From Tenebrio molitor (taxonomy: Eukaryota; Arthropoda; Insecta; Coleoptera; Tenebrionidae): 64,000 nucleotides of DNA. Location: contig NC_091053.1 in assembly GCF_963966145.1 (NCBI RefSeq), positions 18,910,001-18,974,000 of the forward strand, read 5' to 3'. Under the pieces are notes generated by a model. It had not been told where the DNA came from. It made no database searches and was given only the letters and a program-made list of their open reading frames with translations. Of this stretch, positions 18,824-30,065 are shown piece after piece. The position numbers and the translations under genes are program-made. How positions within the stretch are numbered: the first letter of the stretch is position 1; each line of letters opens with the position of its first letter.

Positions 18824-20979
18824 ATGGGTTTCCTCTCTCACAAAATACTTATATTCTTCATTGTAGCCACTCTAGCACTTGCAGCAGCAACTATATTTCT
18901 AATCGTACAAAATGAACAACTCAGATCTCAGTTGAAGGAGAAAATTTCAAATTCTACTCCAAATATAAGTATAACGGCAATCATTTACAACAGCTAATAT
19001 TTTACGCTTTAATGTCTTCTCCAATAGCATCTTCCAAAGGCTACGGTAAATATCGATTGCCAACTTCCGTTGTCCCCTTAACTTATGATCTTCACCTATA
19101 TCCTAATATCAGTGATGGATTTTTTAAGGGCAATGTGTTGATGCACCTTAAGGTGCAAATGAAGACAAACGAGATAGTCATGCATTGCAATAATTTGGAC
19201 ATCGCAAAAACGCTAATCAACGGAGAGCTAAGTTGGTTTGATGTTGATGACAGTTCTTACGAACTTCTCACTATCAAAATGAAGAACGGCGCGGATTTTT
19301 TGGAAGGTTCTGATGTCAACGTAACTATCTATTTTAATGGTAATTTGGAAAATAAGATAGTGGGGTTGTACAAGAGTCAGTACGTTGCTGAAAATTCTAC
19401 CACAAGGTACGATTTGGAACAGTCTTTCACTTTCCTATATTCTACGTCGTAGGAATATTGTAACATCACAACTTGAAGCAACTCACGCCAGAGAAGTTTT
19501 TCCTTGCTTCGACGAACCCAACTTCAAGACCACCTTCAAGGTCCACCTTCTCAAACCCAAAGACCCTTCCTACAGCGCTTTATCGAACTTTCCCGAGATT
19601 GTACACCCCCCAAATTACATCCACACGAAGTAATCCACACTGTTATAGAGAGAAGAAGATGCATCTGACGGAATAATGGTACATTTTGCGGAAACCGTTC
19701 CAATGTCCACATACCTGGCATGCTTCATAATATCAGATTTCAAATACACGAAGAGGTCGTTTGACAACAACGACGGAACCATGGTTCCTTTTAGATTTTA
19801 CGCAACCCCCGCCCAAATTAACAAAACCATTTTCGCCGGTGAATTTGGAAAGGAGGTTATGGAACACTACATCAGATATTTTAACGTATCATTTCCTTTG
19901 CCCAAATTGGGTAAATATTTTTTTGGGGGGAAAGTCACACAAGATAATGTCAAATCTTCAGACATGGTAGCTATACCCGATTTTCAATCCGGGGGAATGG
20001 AAAACTGGGGACTGGTTACCTTCAGGGAAGCAGTTCTTTTGTACGATGTTGCCATACATTCAGAAGAAACAAAGCAAACAGTTGCGGTAACTGTTGCACA
20101 CGAACTTAGTCACAGCTGGTTTGGAAATCTAGGTATGACTTTCCAGTCTTCCACAGAGACTTGCAAAATGTTACTCACTTTATCTACCTTATTTGCAGTT
20201 ACTATGAAATGGTGGGATGACACATGGCTCAACAAAGGTTTTGCAACTTATATCTCCTTCAAAGGAATCGAAAAATATGCACCAGAGTGGAAAATTGTAC
20301 TTTTCTCTCTCATCCCGTACCAGAAGTAAACACACCTTTTTTCAGATGGATCAGTTCTTGATCGTGTTTCTTCACGAAGTTTTGGCCGCAGATGCCACAC
20401 AAGCAACTCACACCATTATCAAAACCCTGCGAACTCCTGATCAAATCTCAGAAGTATTTGATCGTATTTCCTACTATAAAATAAGTTTGTAAATAATAAC
20501 TAGCTACTTCTTCTGCTGTTGCTTCTTCTACTCCAAGTACGTTGCAGGGAAGCTGCATTATCCGAATGCTGGAATCAGTAGTAAATGAAGATAATTTTCG
20601 AAAAGGCGTAAGCGACTATCTTAGGCGTTATCAATTTGGTAACACTGTAACGACGGATCTGTGGAATGCAATCCAGGATACTGTTGGTGATATGTTAAAT
20701 ATTAGTGAATTTATGGACACATATACCAGGCAAATAGGATATCCTATTCTTCAAGCTACGGTTAAAGGAAGTAGTTACGTTTTCACACAGAAACGATTTT
20801 TAACTGATTACAACACGGCCAAAGTACAAAAAAATCACCGTTCAAGTAAAAATTGTCAATATGGTTGGTACAAATTACAAGCGCATTTTATAGTTACAAG
20901 TGGACTGTTCCTGTAACGTTTGTTACAAATTTGGGGATGTCAGATCGAATATATTGGTTTAACTACAAAGCAGAAAAAT
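18824..20979 (+). pseudogene. APN gene 3 N-terminal and catalytic exons
   Basis: Exons: 18824-18968, 19028-19406, 19453-19600, 19649-19910, 19962-20132, 20199-20296, 20346-20480, 20548-20845 and 20894-20979. Residues about 6-28 are a type II signal-anchor; the Thr-rich stalk of gene 2 is missing. A short intron (18969-19027) skips an apparent stop. Motifs: KYRLPTSVVPLTYDLHL, THAREVFPCFDEPNFKTTF, GIMVHFAETVPMSTYLACF, the exopeptidase motif as GGMENWGLVTFRE, and the zinc motif HELSHSWFGNL. The next zinc ligand should be Glu in WLNEGFA but codon 20232-20234 gives Lys (WLNKGFATY). The donor after 20480 is AT instead of GT. Seven A at 20828-20834 are one short of the frame that fits gene 2. Introns 19407-19452 and 19601-19648 are assigned by frame and by alignment to the M1 family. 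Confidence 0.78.
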
Positions 20980-21119
20980 GTAAGTGAGTAAGGCCGGCTT
21001 GAGATATGACATTTGGTGGGGGAAATCTGCGCCGACAAAATATTCCAGTGGCGTGGCAAAACCGGTCAAAGCAGAGAACAGCGTAACAGTCAGCTGATTT
21101 TTAATCTGTTGAACACCCC

Positions 21120-22540
21120 TATTTTACAAAAGATGGACTCGTCCGACTGTTTTCCGTCTACGCACACTCCTCATAGCACATCCTGCACTTTCTTTCCTCT
21201 CCTTCCTTCCAATACTCTTTTCTCTCTCCACTTTCCCACATCTGAATCTCGCCATCATTTTCTTTTCTGCTGCACTCTCTCCCCCCAGGTACTCCGGAAT
21301 TTCCTCTGTCATATACCTCCCTGTTATTCTGGATTCTTTAATTCTCTCCCTTCTTTTTTGGTTGTTCGTGTCTTTGTCCCTTTCACTGAGTTCTACATTC
21401 ATCCATATTCTTTCTGCTCTCAATCTTTCCACTTCTTCACTGACATACCCGTTCCTCTGGTAGTATTTGTCTTACTCCTTCTTCTCCGTGTTCTTTTTTT
21501 CCTTCCTTCCTACTTCCACTTCTCTTCACTCTTTCTCTTTCCCTTGTTGAACACCATCATTTTCGTCTTCTCAACATTCACTTCCAACTTCTCTTTCCTC
21601 GCGTACTTTCCCAGGCTCCTCATCATTTCTTTCATTTCTCTCTCACTCTTTGCCAATATTACCTGGCAAACGCCAGGCTCCAAACTTTCTCCCTTCTCAC
21701 CCGCTTGTGGTTTCCTTAACATTTCGTCTATATCTGCCACAGATATCGTAAATAGCATCCTTTCGCTCAAAATTGACACATACAGCTTACTTCCTGTGTT
21801 TTTTGGGAGTTTTCTGCTTTCCTCTCCTCTCCATACTCCGTTCATTAGCACAACTATTCTCTCTACTATTCTTTCGGTTCATGCTTCATTCTGCACTCTG
21901 TCCCTTGTTCAGTTTCCTTATTTGTCTCTCTACCTATTCTACTGGGACTTCTGTTTCCTCTGGCGCCGTTTGCTTCTTCATTTCTGTTTCTGCCTTTCTT
22001 TACTCCCTTCCAGCAGTTTCAGTACTCTTCCCATTCTTGCATGGTTATTTCCTCGCTCACTGATTCCTTTTTCTTTCTCTGTCCGTTTACGTATTTCCAT
22101 ACCTCCTTCTCTGTTCTTATTTCGTTTATCTCTTTCTCCCCCCTCTCCCCCTCCTGCTTCTTCTTTTCTCTACATCGCTATGTATCTTCTTTTCTCTTCT
22201 AGGAATATATTTCTCTTAATCTTGGTCCTCTTCCATTCTCTTAAGGCCTTGACTGTTTCCTTCTTCAATTGTTCACATTTTTGGTCCCACCACTCATTTT
22301 TATTTCTCGTCCCTTTTGCTCCCTTACCTATTATCTCCTTTTTTGTCGTTGCTTTTTCAATTACTTCTTTCAGTTCTACCACCATCTTTTCTACATCTTG
22401 CTCTTCAAATTTGACTTTTTCACCTTCTTGTTCTCCTCCTTTGCTCTTCCTTTTCCCATTTCTTCATGGTTCGTTTTTTCTATACTTATTTCTAGCGGGA
22501 GATGGTCTGACTCTACTATTCTAAATTCTTCTATTCTACA
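21120..22540 (-). mobile_element. Decayed antisense LINE copy replacing APN gene 3 exons
   Basis: Read on the minus strand it resembles the LINE at 2703-6940: an endonuclease end with ESDHLPLE (near 22490), the linker NKNEWWDQKCEQLKKE (22170-22385), a short RT-thumb piece VNVEKTKMMVFNKG (21510-21851), and a C-terminal piece EIPEYLGGESAAEKKMMARFRCG (21124-21432). The central RT is deleted. It lies between an intact donor (20980) and the acceptor at 22575, where four or five APN exons are missing. Confidence 0.7.
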
Positions 22541-22575
22541 GTGTATTTGTTCGCGTTTTCCTGACACTGTTGTAG

Positions 22576-23536
22576 ATTAATTGACGCGGCTGAAGATGAA
22601 AGTTACGTTAGAAGTCAGGACCAGTTACAGTTACTTGTGTCTATTTCGAAGAATCCTATTGGAGAGCCAATTGTTTGGAATTATGTCAGGTACAAAGATT
22701 TTTATCATAGAAAACGCAACATCCAGAAGAAGAACATCTAATATTTGCATAATAGGAGGTATGGTATCGCTTTCTTCTTGAGTGAAAGATGCTGTTGATT
22801 TATTGGGTTCCTTCCCATCATATTCCAAACGTGTTCAAATGGCGAAAGATCTGGAGATCTAGATGGCCAAGGAAGCAAACTAATTCGACATTATTCCACA
22901 AATCTCTAATCACATAAATGATGTGTGGATGCATGTTTTCTGGACGAAAAGTCATCAATTCTAAGAACACTGGTTCTACATAGAATTTCATCGAAGTTCC
23001 TTGATAGCAAAATATTTTATCGATTTCGCACAGCTGTGGAGGTTTTGTCTTCAGGACTGACATTCTCTGGTGTCAGTATGATCAGCATACTGTCATAAAA
23101 GCAGACTTTATTGATAGATCCTAAAAGATTTGAAATTTTTTCTGAAGAACGTTTTCTTGCTGGATGTTCCATTTTCTGTGATAAACAATATAAATAAACA
23201 ATCAAAACATTATTCATATTCTAGAGACCATTGGCCTTACCTAGTAGAAAAGTTTGATTTGAACAGCAATTATTTGGGGAAATTGATCCCCGCTGTAACC
23301 AACGGGTTTTCGACTATCACTAAACTCGAAGAGGTATGTTTGTCTGATGTTACAGAAACGATGTAATTTTGTAGAATATGTATTTTCTTCAGATGAAACA
23401 ATTTTTCGAGAAATACCCCGAAGCAGGTGCTGGAAAAATTGCTAGAGCTGAAGCTTTAGAACATGTTTTTAATTCCATCAAATGGAATGACAAATATGGA
23501 AAAGTGGTTGAAGAGTGGATTCAAGAAAATGTGTAA
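22576..23536 (+). pseudogene. APN gene 3 last exons (C-terminal end)
   Basis: Exons 22576-22689, 23225-23333 and 23393-23536 (TAA) encode LIDAAEDESYVRSQDQLQLL, RDHWPYLVEKFDLNSNYLG and MKQFFEKYPEAGAGK, the same three exons that end genes 1 and 2. The frame is open. The phase at each junction agrees with genes 1 and 2. The final exon is shorter at its end than in the other copies. AATAAA signals follow at 23546 and 23562. Confidence 0.78.
22700..23180 (-). mobile_element. Tc1-like transposase relic in the APN gene 3 intron
   Basis: On the minus strand, pieces in several frames spell a Tc1-type end: NMHPHIIYVIRDLWNNVE, then (shifted) LPWPSRSPDLSPFEHVWNMMGR, the highly conserved block before the third acidic residue. 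Frameshifts and stops show it is dead. It enlarges an intron that is 47 nt in gene 1. Confidence 0.6.
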
Positions 23537-23545
23537 CTGTGGTAG

Positions 23546-23567
23546 AATAAATCGAATATGGAATAAA
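23546..23567 (+). terminator. Polyadenylation signals after APN gene 3
   Basis: Two AATAAA hexamers (23546-23551 and 23562-23567) follow the stop within 31 bases. Confidence 0.5.
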
Positions 23568-23727
23568 TTATTCAGTTTGATTTCTCTAATTGTGCTAGAA
23601 TAAATCAGAATAAATCATCATTCGGTTTGATTTCTTTGCAGCGATCGAGCCAAGTCAAGTCAAGTCAAATCAAAATACTTTTATTCAAAATTTTCTCTTT
23701 TCGTTTTTCAAGGGTTGCTGTTGAGGC

Positions 23728-23882
23728 TAAACCTAGTTTGACACGATGCTAAATTTTGCAGAAAATTTGTTAGAAAATGAGAGACCCTCGATCAGGACCA
23801 ATGAACGATCAGGATCATAATCTGTTTTTGTCATTTTTAGAGAATTTTTTGTGAAATTTAGTATCGTGTCACACTAGCTTTA
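23728..23882. mobile_element. Foldback MITE family B, diverged copy
   Basis: Ends resemble TAAACCTAGTTTGACACGAT and its inverse; sequence matches the cleaner copy at 54781-54967, with a shortened right arm. Confidence 0.65.
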
Positions 23883-23933
23883 GAGCTTTTTCAGCGTTTT
23901 GCAGCCACTGTAGCACTATATTACAAGATGTTT

Positions 23934-24093
23934 GCGAAGTTGAGGCGTTCCTTTTAACATGTGATAGAATGCGTTGTTCTAAATTATCTCCGTTAATACA
24001 AACATTTTACTAAGAAGATTTTGGATAAAATTATTAAGAATAATGTATAGTACCTCGTGTTACAAGCAACGCCTCAACTTCGAAAACACCTTG
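23934..24093. mobile_element. TA-flanked MITE, 160 bp
   Basis: Inverted ends of about 28 bp, CAAGATGTTTGCGAAGTTGA on the left and CAAGGTGTTTTCGAAGTTGA (reverse complement) on the right, abut TA at 23932-23933 and 24094-24095. No coding capacity. Confidence 0.7.
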
Positions 24094-24103
24094 TATAAAT
24101 ATA

Positions 24104-24300
24104 CAAGGTGACTTTGAAAGTTGTGCAGATATTTTAACCAGTTATAGAATTCCACAATAGGTAATGATTGAGTCAATATTGCCTTATACAAATGTTGATA
24201 TTTTTCTAGAAAAAGGCGCTAAAAGTTTTTCAAAAAAAGTTTATCGAGATTTTTATTAATTAAAAAAATCAAATGGGTAGGTATCACTTAACACCAGAAA
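24104..24300 (+). mobile_element. Left end of the Tc1/mariner-like family also seen at 2216
   Basis: From 24130 the sequence follows the relic at 2216-2330 (shared TAACCAG, TCCACAATAGG and ACAAATGTTGATATTTTTC stretches). Here a further outer end is present (ACAAGGTGACTTTGAAAGTT). No transposase frame follows. Confidence 0.5.
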
Positions 24301-24758
24301 ATTTTCAAAATGTCCAAAATGAATCAAAATTGTTTACAAATATGAATAGTGACCATTTTGACCTTCTTGAAAAATCTTTTCAATTTTCTTTTTGTTATGT
24401 GCAATTGCATAATTAAACACTTTTCTACCCCATTTAGGCTCCGAGTACTTTGTTCATTTGTTTTTATCACTAATAATTAAGCTAACTTGATTTTTCTAAT
24501 TGATAAAACTAGTGAATTTTGTAAATTCCAAAATGACATATCTCAAAAGCTTTCCTTTGTAAACATCACTTTTTTTACATTGGTGTACTCTTCCATTATA
24601 CGTCATTAAAAATGTAGGGTGTCATTAAAAATTTTAAAGTGGGGGTGTCTGGCTCGGAGTAACGACGTAACAACTACACTAAATTATATCCCCTATGTGC
24701 TGACTAACATTATAAAATTTAAAATTTGCATTTAAAATCACTCGTAACTTTTCTAGTA

Positions 24759-25147
24759 TATAGTGTGTCCCAGAATTGGCCCCCAGAGAAAAACGGGAGT
24801 ATTTGGGTAAATGTGACAACCTGAGTTTTAAAGAAAAAAAGTCCTATCTCAAGCGATAATCGAGAAAAGACAACCTAAACTAGACCAATCAGAGTTGAGC
24901 ACCAGCAAGGTAGGCAATTTTGCGTTGCCGCGATTTCGAATTTCGAATTTTGTTGGGATATCAATAATTATGTTTTCTGCCTACCAACCTGTCCGATTTT
25001 ATAGTAATACCTGAAGACGAGCTTGTGAGATTGGTAAAATTGATAACTTTATGTGAGCTACAGGAAAATTTATTTTAGTCATCTTGGAGTCTCTTTTGCT
25101 GTCGGCACGTGTTTTCTGTAGGGAGGCATTTCTGGGACACGTTGTAT
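24759..25147. mobile_element. Probable non-autonomous DNA transposon with GTGTCCCAGAA ends
   Basis: The left end reads GTGTGTCCCAGAA (about 24763) and the right end is the inverse, TTCTGGGACACG (about 25130-25142); both lie next to TATA-like sequence. The interior is unrelated to any gene I recognise. Confidence 0.4.
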
Positions 25148-26560
25148 AGTTCTGTGACCGAGAGCTTTTCCGCGCTAGCTCGGTAAAATCAAAATGATGA
25201 ACCTGTGCTTCTATTGTCCACGTCTTTGCAAATTGTTCTGTACACTTGAGAAAATTATCAGATATCAGAGAATGGGCGCATGCACCACAACCAAAGCGTA
25301 CAACCAACGAAACTTATTGTTAGGGTAAACACACGCAAAATCAATACAAGTTGAGCTTCGGAAGTAAAGTAAATCGTCCAAAAGGTGGCGTCAAAGTCAA
25401 CCACTTCCTCGTGTGCTAGTGAAATTTCTATGAAATCCAACCCCACCCGCTGAAATTGTGACCGATTTCATTCTGAAATCTTGTGTTGGTGTTTGTTTTT
25501 GTGATGTAACTTAACAGTGCTAATCCCGGAAACGAGATGTGCACCTAGTGCTTGTTTAGCAAAGGGGATAGCTGCATGGTTAGTTATTATTTTATTGATT
25601 AGAATAAAAGCTTAACTGTGTTATGCTGATTTCATATGTGACCAACATTTCGTAAAAATCTACTTTGCGAAGATTTGAATTGAAGTGTGAGATGAACGAA
25701 AACTTCAAAGTACTATTTACTGGCATTTCGAAAACATCATTACTTCAATACAATTGAAGTGTGTATTTTTTTATTAGAGACCTGTTGTTATATTGATTTA
25801 ATAACTCACTACCTTTTTATATGGTCGTTTCTTGAGAGGGTTTCATTTGGAAGAAATATTTCGGTAGAAAATGAAGTAGGTACTCGTAGATGAAATCAGT
25901 AAGATCAATTTGATAATTGATAACTCGAGTGCATAAATCGTTCCATATTTCTTAACGTATTAGCTTACAGTTATCAATTCTGTTTCACATGTAAATTTTT
26001 AAAAATATATAAAAAATCAGAAAAAAATTAAACAAGGTCTGTTTTATTTTTATTCATTTTCAAAACAAATAGCTTTGCCTTTCTGTCTATTTTCTATAAT
26101 AAATAACTTTAAATTTAAAATGTTCTGAAAATTCTGAAAAAATTAAATATTTTAAGTTATTTTTTTGTTCGACACTGTCAGAATTTGAGAATTTTCTCCT
26201 GTGTGAACGGATTTTGATAAATATCACAACTTGTCAAAACGAAACGTCAACCTAATTTTAAAAATTGGAGCCTTTAAGGGGTCGTCAATGAACAAAAAAA
26301 CGTATTCAACTCGTTCTTGCGTAAATTGGGCTTATTTTGGCACTCGCCAATTTACATACGAACTCGTTACATAAACTACTATTGTAAAAAATAAAATGAT
26401 GCAGCCAAATTCTGATTTTTTTTTATTCTATTATAACGGCAATTTTTTTTATCACAAACCAATAAGTAGTATAGGTACGAGTATATTATTCTTTGTAGTT
26501 ATCTAATAATAAATTACAAATTCTTAAAAAAATAAATAGTTAAAAATGTGTGTAATTACA
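25148..26560. other. Gene-less AT-rich stretch
   Basis: No coding region is supported. One imperfect hairpin lies near 26309-26373 (arms with AACTCGTT and a CCAATTTAC/GTAAATTGG pair), possibly a short foldback element. Confidence 0.4.
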
Positions 26561-26895
26561 TACATAAGGGATGTTCAAATGAAAAATTCATCAGGTTGGC
26601 TATGCCTTTTTAATGAAAGAAGATAGAGCGAAAAAGGGATGATGCCTTCTTTGACAGATGTCAGTTGTGTTTTACTAATGTAACGTCTTTTTTTAAGTTG
26701 AGTTTCGTTTTCTGTGGAATTATAATAAAGTGCTTTCACTTTTTATAAGTATCTCATTATGGAACATAAAAGTTTTTTAATCGTAGGTTATTTTGGAAAC
26801 GGTACCAATTTTGGGAGAGTTTGGCTTTATTTAGTGCAAAATTGTATTGAAGAATTTGAAGCTGAATTCAAAATTGTCTTGGTGTGCATTTGATG
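26560..26895 (+). mobile_element. Relic of a DUF4817-type transposon, N-terminal fragment
   Basis: The ATG at 26759 starts EHKSFLIVGYFGNGTNFG...YLVQNCIEEFEAEF, which resembles the first helix-turn-helix of DUF4817-type insect transposases. It ends in stops after about 44 codons. Confidence 0.4.
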
Positions 26896-27637
26896 CTTTC
26901 AAAAACATAAAAAACATGTTTTGTATTACCAAACATGTAGCCAGAGACATGTCCTGTTCTAATTTCTAATTATAAACCTTTTTGATAACCTAGCACTCAA
27001 CATTCCATATAAAATAAATTTAGTCAAAAATGTCACTTCTCACGTGATCGTAACCTAATTTTTGTCATTGATTTTCTAAGACATACTTCACAATGTTGTG
27101 AAAAATTCTAAAGCTACTTGATGAACTTTTCAATTGAACACTCGATATTTACATATTTAGCGCTTTGAATTATAATACATTATTTCAAAAATTCTTACAT
27201 TTAAAAAGTAAATTATGTTCGAAAAGACATGATTGTGTATTTCAAAAATTGATTTTTTCTTCAAAATGACAACCTGAAATGTGCAACTTCATAAATAGCG
27301 CCTTTTGTTTCTTTACAAGTTTCTTTACAAATCTATACAAGCGATAGAAAATAATTTGTCTATTTTTTCAGTCTAGAAATACCCGGTGACTATAAAAGAA
27401 TATGCCTTTTTTCATTGGTTGGTAATACTATTGTTGGTTATTCTGCAGTCAGTTCTTTTTTAATGCGATAATTGACATAAACATAGGCGTCAAAATGACG
27501 TTTTGTACGCCAATTCGCCAATGTGTTAATAAAGACAAGTATCAGGTTTGCCAAAATAATTTTTGAAAAATGTCCCCAACTTAAGAAAAAAGGTACATTA
27601 ATTACAAATAAGTTTGAAGGAAACATTTTCATAAATA

Positions 27638-28005
27638 TCGGGCGTTCAAATGAAATCCTGGACTGGGAAGGCGTTGGAACTCATCAACTGTTTTGCTTTT
27701 TTGAAGTGTAGATTGACAGTTGTAATTAGAGCATATTGACAGCTAACCTAAAATTTATAAATAAAAAATCTTTCTGTTTTTTTTTCTTTGCAATGTTTTA
27801 CATTAAATATAACTAACGATTCCTATTCTCCAAGCAAATATTTAAGGGTACCTTTTGCTGAAAACAAACATGTTTAATCATGTGCCGATTAAACATAAAT
27901 AAATGTCATTCGTGTCAAACGGCGGGAAATTCAAACTTTACACTGTTCCAAATGGTTTAATTTTTTCAACGCCTACTCAGCCCAGATTTTCGTTTGAACG
28001 CATGA
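27638..28005. mobile_element. TA-flanked MITE, 368 bp, family C-like ends
   Basis: Ends TCGGGCGTTCAAATGAAAT (left) and TCATGCGTTCAAACGAAAAT (right, reverse complement) abut TA (27636-27637, 28006-28007). The terminal motif resembles family C (28848, 45077, 46216) but the interior differs. Confidence 0.6.
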
Positions 28006-28847
28006 TATTAGTGTGCACAATGCCCAAAATCTCTCAATTCTTCTTACTTGACACACAGATTTGTATTTTCTAATTCCCTATATTTTTTTTATAATCTTAA
28101 TATTTTCCAACTGTAATTACACATGATAATTTTAATTTTCTATCTTCAACGAACGCTTATTGCCTAGAAATTTGTCAGTTGATAGTTTTTCCATAGTGCC
28201 TGAAAAACAGAAAATTATCTAGAGAAAAAACGAGTCGAACGTAATTCGACGAAATCATTTTATGAATCTGGATTAGAGAACACAAAATACATAATTAGTT
28301 TTATTTTGAAACAAATAGTGCTTCTGTAGTCAACAGATGTATGTATCTCTTTCAAAAAACAAAGCACATCTTAATCGATGTCAAACCGACGAAAATGCTA
28401 CTCTTATAATATGGGAATAAAATGTTCGTGGTTAAAAATTCTCTGCAGACTGTTGCATAATAATTTGTTGCTAAATCTGTCCAAACAAAATGTTGACATT
28501 ACATTAAGTATAAAAATAAACAAACAATTCAAGCCTTGGTCAAAACTGTCAGAGTTCTATTATAAAGGTTCTTCCACATTCATTTAGTGATTTTTTAAAT
28601 TTGTGTTGGACGAAAGTTTCTTATGATTTTTTGAATCTATATCTTTTCATTGTCCTGAAGGATCAATAACTGTGTCATTTTCGTCATTAATCGCAAAAAC
28701 TTTCTCTGTAGTTTTTGTGAAAATTTTCTCGACTCTCTCAGTATATTATACAGGCTGTTCGGAAAATAACGCACCAACTGTTGACCACTCCGAACAGTCA
28801 CTTTTCTCTTCAAGGATTGAAAATCAAAAATTGAATTTAATGTTGTA

Positions 28848-29033
28848 TCATATGTTCATTTCAATTTCTCCTCAAAGTTGGCGTTGAAGAGTCGATTGTG
28901 AACGCACCACAGCTGTTTAAATTTAACCTTACTTTTTGCGTTGTTTGTGTTTTTACTCTGCAGACCAACGAGTGGTGTGTTCACAATCGACTCTTCAACG
29001 CTAACTTTGAGAAAAAATTTAAATGACATCCGA
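28848..29033. mobile_element. Foldback MITE family C, copy 1
   Basis: Long inverted arms (about 65 bp) share GTTGAAGAGTCGATTGTGAA and flank a short centre. TA lies on both sides. Two more copies lie at 45077-45251 and 46216-46412. Confidence 0.7.
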
Positions 29034-29078
29034 TATTTTCCAGTAAATGATCTTCAAATTAAAAAAAAAAAATGTGTA

Positions 29079-29812
29079 CCGGGTGAGTTAAGTTTTATCG
29101 CCCGCACGATTAACCCTATTAAAAAATTAATAAAAATTACGAATCTTTAGGGTTACATTCCCTGGATATAAGACTTCAAATGTGTGCAATCAATTTTCCT
29201 TTATCACTTATCACTTCATTCAGAGCCATAAAATTTAAGAAATCGATTTTGAGCAAAAAAACATTTTTTTTTCGTACACGCTCATAATTCGCAATTAATT
29301 CAAAGAACACATTTATGAAATTCGCATCAAAAGAAAATTATTCGTTTTTGAATTGTTCCAATTTTAACATTAAGAGCGAAAAATGACTAAGATTTACAGC
29401 TGCAGTGTCATAAATAAATATCTCATTGTTGGGAAACATCTGTTGACAACTTTTCTAGTAATTCTTAAGCCCCTAAAGGGTACCATAAACAACCTACGTC
29501 AACTTCTTTTGTGTAACTGACCGCCCAATTTAATAATAAATCAGCTAAATTTTGCACTTTAATATCAAATTCCATTTATTTCAAAAACCTGTGATGTCAT
29601 CAAATTTTCCCTGAATGTTTGAAAGGACTCTCACTGAAAAATTAATGTAGCGGTTATTGAATTAAAACGAAATCTTTACCTGTTTCATTAAAAAATTTGA
29701 ATTTTGTACAGATTATTCTGCATGATACACAATCATTCCTGAATTTTTTGAGAATTTTAAATTGATTAGAAGTGGGTGTTTTCGCTCGGGCGGTAAAACT
29801 TAACTCACCCGG
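29079..29812. mobile_element. TA-flanked non-autonomous DNA transposon, 734 bp
   Basis: Terminal inverted repeats of about 27 bp begin CCGGGTGAGTTAAGTTTTA and differ at only one or two positions; both ends abut TA (29077-29078, 29813-29814). The interior has no transposase. Confidence 0.7.
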
Positions 29813-29818
29813 TACGTA

Positions 29819-30063
29819 CAGTCGCGAGCAATAAATTTTGGTCGTGAAGGTCATTCTTTGACGCAATCGAAAATGTTCCATTGTAAAACAGTCGTAAATA
29901 TCATAACCTATCATCATGTTGTATGACATTAATTGTCATTTTTTCTCATTTTTTTGACACTTTGTTGACATGCGCAAATCAGGCCGGGAATTTTTTTAAA
30001 TTTGTGACAATCTAACTAAATTTTGAAATGACATTGACGACCAAAATTTATTGCTCGCGACAG
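29819..30063. mobile_element. MITE family D, copy 1, 245 bp
   Basis: Ends CAGTCGCGAGCAATAAATTT and CTGTCGCGAGCAATAAATTT (reverse complement) form inverted repeats of about 35 bp; TA on both sides. It starts only 6 bases after the previous element ends. Copies: 36143-36449 and 55059-55304. Confidence 0.8.
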
Positions 30064-30065
30064 TA

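Larger units (their letters stand above)
18824..23536 (+). pseudogene. APN gene 3: aminopeptidase N with lost zinc ligand, frameshift and missing exons
   Basis: The third M1 aminopeptidase locus starts 506 bp after the gene 2 stop. The N-terminal and catalytic exons are readable with tidy 46-59 nt introns. Zinc-site residue Glu is replaced by Lys, a splice donor is AT, a one-base loss in an A-run shifts the frame, and the exons for the first two-thirds of the C-terminal domain are absent, with an antisense LINE relic in their place. The last three exons are present. A Tc1-like relic fills the next intron. Catalytically inactive relatives of M1 enzymes are known in insects, but the added frame and splice defects make a pseudogene more likely. 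Confidence 0.8.

Noticed and set aside
19012..19452. APN gene 3 starting at the ATG at 19012
   Set aside because: The ATG at 18824 followed by a 59-nt intron gives a membrane anchor and joins in frame; 19012 lies inside that intron.
21013..22524. Plus-strand ORF of 503 codons
   Set aside because: It is the complement of the decayed antisense LINE; Phe/Ser/Leu-rich with no domain, and LINE motifs are read on the other strand.
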